Positions 58,659 to 64,000 of a stretch of 64,000 bases of DNA are shown piece by piece. The stretch covers positions 1 to 64,000 of the forward strand of contig CAWGNK010000002.1 in assembly GCA_963823945.1 (NCBI GenBank), given 5' to 3'. The DNA is from Bog-793 sp963823945. Its GTDB lineage: Bacteria; Actinomycetota; Acidimicrobiia; Acidimicrobiales; Bog-793. The stretch's first letter is position 1, and each line of letters starts with the position of its first letter. A model generated the notes under the pieces. The model searched no databases, was not told the origin of the DNA, and saw nothing but the letters and a program-made list of their open reading frames with translations. The position numbers and the translations under genes are program-made.

Positions 58659-59842
58659 CGGGGGTGGCGGGCTACCGGGCGGTGCGCGACCGCACCGAGG
58701 CGCTCGCCGCGCCACTCGGCCCCGAGGACCAGACGGTCCAGTCGATGCCGGACGCCAGCCCCACCAAATGGCATCGTGCCCACACGACCTGGTTCTTCGA
58801 GGAGTTCGTCCTCGGGCCCCACGTCCCGGGCTACCGAGCCTTTCACGAGGGCTACCGGTACCTTTTCAACTCGTACTACGAGGCCGTCGGGCCCCGGCAC
58901 CCGCGGCCCGAGCGCGGCGTGATCACCCGCCCCGGCGTCGCCGAGGTCGCCACCTACCGGCGCCACGTCGACGAGGCCATGGCCCGGCTGATCGACCGGG
59001 GGGCCGGCGCCGCGGCCGGGCTCGTCGAGCTCGGCTGCAACCACGAGCAGCAGCACCAGGAGCTGCTCGTCATGGACATTTGTCACGCCCTGTCGCACAA
59101 CCCGCTCGCCCCTGCCTACGGGGAGCTCCCCTGGCAGGCGCCGGTGCTCGCGGGAAAAGACCGACCGGACTGGCTCCGCCACGACGGCGGGATCGTCGAG
59201 ATCGGCCACGACGGGAGCGGCTTCGCCTTCGACAACGAGTCGCCGCGTCACGAGGTGCTGCTGCGCCCCTACGAGCTCGCCCCGTCGCTCGTGAGAAACG
59301 CCGACTGGCTGGCGTTCATCGCCGACGGCGGCTACGACCGCCCCGAACTGTGGATGTCCGAGGGGTGGGCGACCGTACGGGCGCAGTCCTGGCGCGCGCC
59401 CGAGTACTGGCGGAAACGTGACGGCGACTGGTGGGCCTTCGGCCTCGGCGGGCTCGAGCCCGTGCGGGCCGAGGAGGCCGTCGTCCACGTCAGCTGGTTC
59501 GAGGCCGACGCCTTCGCCCGCTGGGCGGGCTGCCGCCTGCCGCTGGAGGCCGAGTGGGAGGCCCTCGCGCCGGAGCCCGACGACGAGGGGGCCGGGGCAG
59601 CCGGCTTCTACGGCACCGTCTGGCAGTGGACCGCCAGCCCGTACGGGGCGTACCCGGGCTTCTCCCCCGCCGCCGGGGCGGTGGGCGAGTACAACGGCAA
59701 GTTCATGGTCAACCAGCAGGTGCTGCGCGGGAGCGGCCTGCCGACCCCCCCGGACCACGCCCGGCGCAGCTACCGCAACTTCTTCCCGCCGCACGCCCGC
59801 TGGGTCTTCGCCGGATTGCGGCTGGCCCGCGACGCCCCCTGA
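58655..59842 (+). CDS. egtB: Ergothioneine biosynthesis sulfoxide synthase EgtB
   Basis: A 395-residue iron enzyme joining hercynine to a thiol. N-terminal DinB domain with PTKWHRAHTTWFFEEFVLG and GCNHEQQHQELLVMDICHAL (His ligands, H-x3-H), and a C-terminal sulfatase-modifying-factor-like domain (FAFDNESPRHEVLLRPYELA, VVHVSWFEADAFARWAGCRL, YRNFFPPHARWVFAGLRLAR). ATG 58655 overlaps the egtD stop. No EgtA, EgtC or EgtE gene is in the window, so a simpler thiol donor or distant genes are likely. Confidence 0.92.
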   Translation: MTGVAGYRAVRDRTEALAAPLGPEDQTVQSMPDASPTKWHRAHTTWFFEEFVLGPHVPGYRAFHEGYRYLFNSYYEAVGPRHPRPERGVITRPGVAEVATYRRHVDEAMARLIDRGAGAAAGLVELGCNHEQQHQELLVMDICHALSHNPLAPAYGELPWQAPVLAGKDRPDWLRHDGGIVEIGHDGSGFAFDNESPRHEVLLRPYELAPSLVRNADWLAFIADGGYDRPELWMSEGWATVRAQSWRAPEYWRKRDGDWWAFGLGGLEPVRAEEAVVHVSWFEADAFARWAGCRLPLEAEWEALAPEPDDEGAGAAGFYGTVWQWTASPYGAYPGFSPAAGAVGEYNGKFMVNQQVLRGSGLPTPPDHARRSYRNFFPPHARWVFAGLRLARDAP

Positions 59843-59860
59843 GACGGGGCCGCCAACCCG

Positions 59861-60517
59861 TCAGCGCAGCCGGTGCTCCTTGTCGGCGAGGCGCGCCGCG
59901 AAGACCGCCGCCTCGGTGCGCCGCTGCATACCGAGCTTGGACAGGATGTTCGAGACGTAGTTCTTCACGGTCTTTTCCGCGAGGTAGAGCTCGGCACCGA
60001 TCTCCCGGTTCGTCTTGCCCTCGGCGACGAGGTCGAGCACCCGCCGCTCGCGCTCGGTCAGGCGGGAAAGGCGCTCGTCCTCCGGACCGCCGGTCCGCAT
60101 CCGGTCGATCAGCTTCTGGGTGAGCGCCGGGTCGAGCAGCGACTCGCCGCGCGCCGCCCGCTTCACGCTGCCGACGATGTCCCGCCCGCGCACCTCCTTC
60201 AGCAGGTAACCGGCCGCACCCGCCATGATCGAGGCGAACAGCGCCTCGTCGTCGGCGAACGAGGTGAGCATCAGGCAGGCGATCTCCGGGTGTGCCGAGC
60301 GGATCTCCCGGCAGACGGCGATGCCATCGGTCTCGCCCTCGCCGAGCCGGACGTCGAGGATCGCGACGTCCGGGTGGATGGCGGCAATGCGGGCAAGGGC
60401 CTCCGCCGCGGTCGACGCCTCGCCGACGACGGCGATGTTCTCGTCGGCGTTCTCGAGCAGGTCCCGCAGGCCCGCCCGGACCACCTCGTGGTCGTCGAGG
60501 AGGAAGACGTTGATCAT
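59861..60517 (-). CDS. LuxR-type response regulator (DevR/DosR-like)
   Basis: A 218-residue response regulator. Receiver domain: NVFLLDDHEVVRAGLRDLL (acidic pair), VAILDVRLGEGETDGI (phosphoacceptor Asp, with a 3-4 residue insertion), CLMLTSFADDEALFASI (Thr/Ser), GYLLKEVRGRDI (Lys). The DNA-binding domain is LSRLTERERRVLDLVAEGKT, NREIGAELYLAEKTVKNYVS, LSKLGMQRRTEAAVFAARL. It resembles the mycobacterial dormancy regulator DevR, but the kinase partner is not in the window. ATG 60517. Confidence 0.87.
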   Translation of the reverse strand: MINVFLLDDHEVVRAGLRDLLENADENIAVVGEASTAAEALARIAAIHPDVAILDVRLGEGETDGIAVCREIRSAHPEIACLMLTSFADDEALFASIMAGAAGYLLKEVRGRDIVGSVKRAARGESLLDPALTQKLIDRMRTGGPEDERLSRLTERERRVLDLVAEGKTNREIGAELYLAEKTVKNYVSNILSKLGMQRRTEAAVFAARLADKEHRLR

Positions 60518-60568
60518 GCGAACTCCAGTCTGGCCCCCGCCCCGGCAACCGGCCGGCCGCCCACCACC

Positions 60569-62331
60569 CTATGGCAGTGCCGGCCCCGACTGGCCCGGCT
60601 CCCCCCGCGCCCCGACGAGCGCCTGGACCGCCGCGTCGACGGTCGGGAAGAAGCTGTCGGGGCCGAGCACGGCGCCGAGACCGATCCTTTCCAGCTCGGC
60701 CGCGACGACCGGCGTCGCCCGGGCGACGCCGACGCGCACGTGGGCCGCGGCGAGATCGCGGATCACCCCGGTGAGCTGGCGACCCGCCGTGTAGTCGACA
60801 TCCGAGATCGCCGCGGAGTCGAGGACGAACGAGTCGACGCCCGTGCCCGGTCCGGCCAGCGCGCGGATGCGCGCCACGACGTGATCGGCGTTGGCGAACC
60901 ACAGCGGCGCCTCGAGCATGTAGACGACGACACCCGCGGGCTGCTCGAGATCGAGTCCCGCGCTCGGCAGCACCCAGTTCGAGCTGCCCGGGAGGTGCCC
61001 CAGCACGGCGTCGCGGGGCGCGCCGTACGGCGGGTCCGGTCGAGGACCGCGAGCGTCACGGCGAGGCCCATGCCGATCTTCACGTCGACGAGACCGACGA
61101 CCAGCATCGTCACGGCGGCGAGGCCGAACTCGATCCGGTCGAACCGGAGTATCTCTCGCAGCTCCGGCACCCGGACGAGCCGCACGCCGATCAGGGCGAG
61201 GATCGCGCCGAGCGTCGCGTGCGGGACGTCGTCGAGCCACGAGGCGGCGAAGGCGACGAACACGAGCACGATCGCGGCGGCGCTCAACCCGGCGAGCTGG
61301 GTCTTGCCACCGGCGTTGGCGACGATCTCGGTGCGCGGCGGGCTGGCGTCGAGGGCGAACGAGCCGGTGAATCCCGCCAGCAGCGACCCCGCACCGATCC
61401 CGACGAAGTCCCGGTTGAACCCCTTCTCGTCAGAGCTCGAGCCACCGAGTCCGCGCACGGTCGCGGCCGACTGGGCGAGCACGACGAGCGAGATGGCGAG
61501 CGCCGGCAGCAAAAGCGCCCGCAGCGCCGCGAAGCTCGACGCCGGGGCGGCGATGTGGGGCAGGCCGGCGGGCACGACGCCGAGCACGTCGACCCCGTGC
61601 GACTTGAGATGGAACGCCGCGACGGCCAGCACGCTCGCGACGAGGGCGATGATCGCCCCGGGGAACCGCTTGGAGAGCCTCTCGGCGCCACCGACACCGA
61701 CGAGGACGACCCCGGCGATGGCGATGGTCCAGCCGTTCGTCTGGCCGATGGCGCGCAGCGTCAGCCAGGTCGTCTCGACCGGCCCGTGGCCGGTTGGCGG
61801 CGTCACGCCGAGCACGACTGGGATCTGGCGCAGGACGATGGCGATGCCAACCCCGGCGAGGAAGCCCGTCACGACCGGGGCGGAAAGGATGTCGGCGATC
61901 CACGCCATCCGCGCCAGCCCGATCAGCATCACGATGAGCCCGACGAGCAGTGCGAGCAGCGAGGCGTCGGCGCGGTAGGTCGGCGACGAGGTGAGCGCGA
62001 TCGACGAGACGCTGGCGGCGATGACGGGCGCGATCGTCGAGTCGGCCCCCACCGAGAGCGGGCCCGTCGAGCCGAAGACGGCGATGGCGAGCGAGCCGAC
62101 GATGAAAGCGGCAAGTCCCGCCGTCGCCGGCATCCCCGCGAGGCGGGCCGTGGCGATCTGCTCGGGGACCGCGATGGCGGCCAGCAACAGGCCGGCGAGC
62201 AGCTCTGGCCCGAGGGGACGGTGCCGCCACGGCAGGAACGTCGGGAAGAGCGGAAGCTCGAAACCCGCGCGCCGCCCGCCACGGGGCTGCTCGTCTGCCA
62301 ACGCTCCCCCGTTCAGTTGTGATCCCGCCAC
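60569..62331 (-). CDS. SulP family anion transporter with STAS domain (frameshifted)
   Basis: A SulP transporter of sulfate/bicarbonate type. The membrane part (from GTG 62331) has FLPWRHRPLGPELLAGLLLA, VPEQIATARLAGMPATAGLA, STGPLSVGADSTIAPVIA, GFLAGVGIAIVLRQIPVVLG, TGSFALDASPPRTEIVANAG and up to twelve helices. In the given sequence the frame is lost after LAVLDRTRRTARP; the next frame resumes with RDAVLGHLPGSSNWVLPSAG and a complete STAS domain (VVVYMLEAPLWFANADHVVA, DSFVLDSAAISDVDYTAGRQ) ending at 60569. One missing C in the CCCC run at 61015-61018 (complement) explains it. Either an assembly error or a recent pseudogene. Confidence 0.83.
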
Positions 62332-62577
62332 GTCAGCCGGGCGCCGGGCACCTCGGCGCCCCCACGACCGGGCGGGGAACGCCGGTGGCGCACGCGACGA
62401 GGTGGCGATGCAGGGTCCAACCGTCCTCCTTGACAGCTCTCCGACTGTAGGACGATCGTGGCTCGCCGGTCATGATCCACCTCACCTCGAACGGGGCCCG
62501 GTCCGGACCCCATCGGGACGTGCCACACCCCTCCGGGCGGCGAACGCCACCTTCCGGGGAGGGCCTCACCGCATCGC

Positions 62578-64000
62578 TCAACCGGGCCCGGCCCCGAAGC
62601 TCGGCACGCTCGCCGTCATGTCGCAGACCTCGGCGTAGCGCGCCCGGACGGATTCGAGGGACTCTGCCTCGTAGGTCGTGGCCCTCCCGGAGCTCCAGCT
62701 CGGGGGATCGGCTTCCCCGCCGAGCGCCCACGCCGCCTGTCGCGCCGCGCCGACGGCGACGTGCTGGGCCGCCACCGGAACGACCACCGGGCGTCCGAGA
62801 ATCCCCGGGGCGATCCGACGGACCGCTTCGGAGCGGCTCCCGCCGCCGATGAGGATGACGCGCCCGGCGCGCACGTCCTGGGTGAGGAGGGCGTCGAGCC
62901 CGGCCGCCAGGCCGCACAGCACGCCCTCCACCACGGCACGGGCGAAATAGGCCGGGGTGGCCGTGGAAAGGCGCAGACCGTGCACGGCACCGGTGGCGAA
63001 CGGCCGGTTCGGCGTCCTCTCCCCTTCCAGGTAGGGGACGACGACGAGACCGCCGGCGCCGGCGGGCGCTTGCAGGGCGAGCGTGAAGAGCTCCTCGTGG
63101 GCGACACCGAGGAGCCGAGCCGCCGCGCTGAACACCCGCGCCGCGTTCAGCGTGCACACGAGCGGCAGGAAACGACCGGTCGCGTCGGAGAAGCCGGCGA
63201 CGACCCCGGTGGGATCGGCGACCGGGTGGTCACAGACCGCGAAGACTGTGCCCGAGGTCCCGATCGACACCACGACGTCTCCCGGGGAGGCGAGCACACC
63301 GAGTGCCGCGCCGGCGTTGTCTCCGGTGCCGCACCCCAACAGAACGCCCTCCGCGGTGTGACCGGCCGGCTGCGAGGGGTCGAGGATCCCCGGCAGCTCC
63401 GCCACCCGCCCGAGGGCGCGCGCGAACAGGTCGAGACGGTATTCGCCTGCGGCTGGTGAGAAGTAGCCCGTCCCGCTGGCGTCGCCCCGGTCGGTAGCCA
63501 GGGCGTTCCCGCCGAGCACCTGGCCGGCACGCGCCCCTCCGAGCTGCCAGGTGAGCCAGTCGTGGGGAAGGCACACCGACGCGGTCCGGGCAGCATGCAC
63601 CGGCTCGTGTTCGGCGAGCCAGCGCAGCTTCGTCACGGTGAATGACGCCGTCGGAACGCTGCCGACGGCCTCGGCCCACGCCTCGGCCCCTTCGCCGGGT
63701 CCGCCGAGCTCGTCAAGCAGCTCGGCGGCCGCCACTGCCGAGCGGGTGTCGTCCCAGAGCAGCGCCGGGCGGATGACCGCGCCGTCCTCGTCCAGGCACA
63801 CCATCCCGTGCTGCTGCGCCGCGACGGCGATCGCGGCGACGTCGCCGAGTCCCCCCGCCTCGTCGAGCGCCTTGTGCAGCGCCTCGAGCCAGTGGGCCGG
63901 GGCGACCTCCGTCCCGTCCGGATGCGGCGCGCTCCCCGAACGCACGACGACACCGGTCGCCGCGTCGCACACCACCACCTTGCAGGACTGGGTCGACGAG
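62578..64000 (-). CDS. xylB: Xylulokinase, 5' end outside the window
   Basis: A FGGY-family sugar kinase truncated by the window edge. The partial N-terminus reads SSTQSCKVVVCDAATG, then IAVAAQQHGMVCLDEDGAVI, RPALLWDDTRSAVAAAELL, VCLPHDWLTWQLGGARAGQV, GTGYFSPAAGEYRLDLFARA, GCGTGDNAGAALGVLASPGD, VSIGTSGTVFAV (phosphate loop), LVVVPYLEGERTPNRPF, and RVILIGGGSRSEAVRRIAPG, all xylulokinase-like. Substrate could also be a related ketopentose. Only the first few dozen residues are missing. Confidence 0.9.
   Translation of the reverse strand, partial: SSTQSCKVVVCDAATGVVVRSGSAPHPDGTEVAPAHWLEALHKALDEAGGLGDVAAIAVAAQQHGMVCLDEDGAVIRPALLWDDTRSAVAAAELLDELGGPGEGAEAWAEAVGSVPTASFTVTKLRWLAEHEPVHAARTASVCLPHDWLTWQLGGARAGQVLGGNALATDRGDASGTGYFSPAAGEYRLDLFARALGRVAELPGILDPSQPAGHTAEGVLLGCGTGDNAGAALGVLASPGDVVVSIGTSGTVFAVCDHPVADPTGVVAGFSDATGRFLPLVCTLNAARVFSAAARLLGVAHEELFTLALQAPAGAGGLVVVPYLEGERTPNRPFATGAVHGLRLSTATPAYFARAVVEGVLCGLAAGLDALLTQDVRAGRVILIGGGSRSEAVRRIAPGILGRPVVVPVAAQHVAVGAARQAAWALGGEADPPSWSSGRATTYEAESLESVRARYAEVCDMTASVPSFGAGPG

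Noticed and set aside
1..64000. CRISPR arrays, transposons, prophage or rRNA genes
   Set aside because: No regularly spaced repeats, transposase, integrase or phage structural genes, and no rRNA-like sequence were seen on either strand.

Overview
The window is about 70% G+C for most of its length, densely coded on both strands. The gene set is actinobacterial: an ImuA/ImuB/DnaE2 mutasome with actinobacterial LexA boxes (CGAAC-N4-GTTCG), a MurT/GatD lipid II amidase, an Rpf-like cell-wall lytic protein, ergothioneine enzymes EgtD/EgtB, a DevR-like regulator and TldD/TldE. An adenosine-specific kinase and a GerW-like protein without other sporulation genes suggest a deep-branching, uncultured-type actinomycete, perhaps Acidimicrobiia-like; that placement is inference. 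No rRNA, tRNA, CRISPR array, transposase or phage gene was seen.

Layout. 1-6.3 kb: small, loosely spaced accessory genes of visibly lower G+C (TfoX-like, glyoxalase-like, GNAT, GerW-like, two DUF4232-type secreted proteins, YdeI-like, ABM-like). 6.5-14.4 kb: M48 protease, LapA-like protein, MTA/SAH nucleosidase-like protein beside an anSME-type radical SAM protein with a SEC-C tail, a large duplicated-domain exported protein, GNAT and HAD enzymes. 14.4-20 kb: adenosine-specific kinase, complete pstSCAB phosphate transporter, a phosphoribosyltransferase. 20-22.6 kb: AIM24 protein, an Ala-rich helical protein and an unrecognised protein. 22.7-30.2 kb: SOS mutasome (imuA-imuB, an amidase, dnaE2) with two perfect LexA boxes. 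30.3-37.6 kb: BNR propeller/MoaD-like pair, LysE exporter, tandem GNAT, SRAP protein, MTB12-like secreted protein, aldose epimerase, SurE. 37.6-43.1 kb: Rpf-like protein behind a long leader, guaB, pdxST, a TetR regulator with a likely operator, a peroxiredoxin. 43.2-47.3 kb: FTR1 iron permease behind a perfect 13-bp inverted repeat, then a cobalamin riboswitch and btuFCD. 47.3-52.3 kb: pyruvate kinase, TldE/TldD, rhodanese. 52.4-64 kb: single-chain MurT-GatD fusion, exported helical protein, CHAD protein, sugar isomerase, egtD-egtB, DevR-like regulator, SulP transporter (frameshifted), and the 3' part of a xylulokinase gene.

Three genes (Ala-rich protein at 21.4 kb, btuF, SulP) carry single-base frameshifts in short G/C runs, each repaired by one base to give a family-typical protein. 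These look more like residual assembly indels than three independent pseudogenes, but the sequence alone cannot settle it. The dnaE2 gene has no ATG/GTG/TTG where its N-terminus should begin: an ATC lies exactly where imuA has its ATG relative to an identical LexA box. Functional themes are SOS mutagenesis and repair, phosphate/iron/cobalamin uptake, B6 and ergothioneine synthesis, and cell-wall remodelling.
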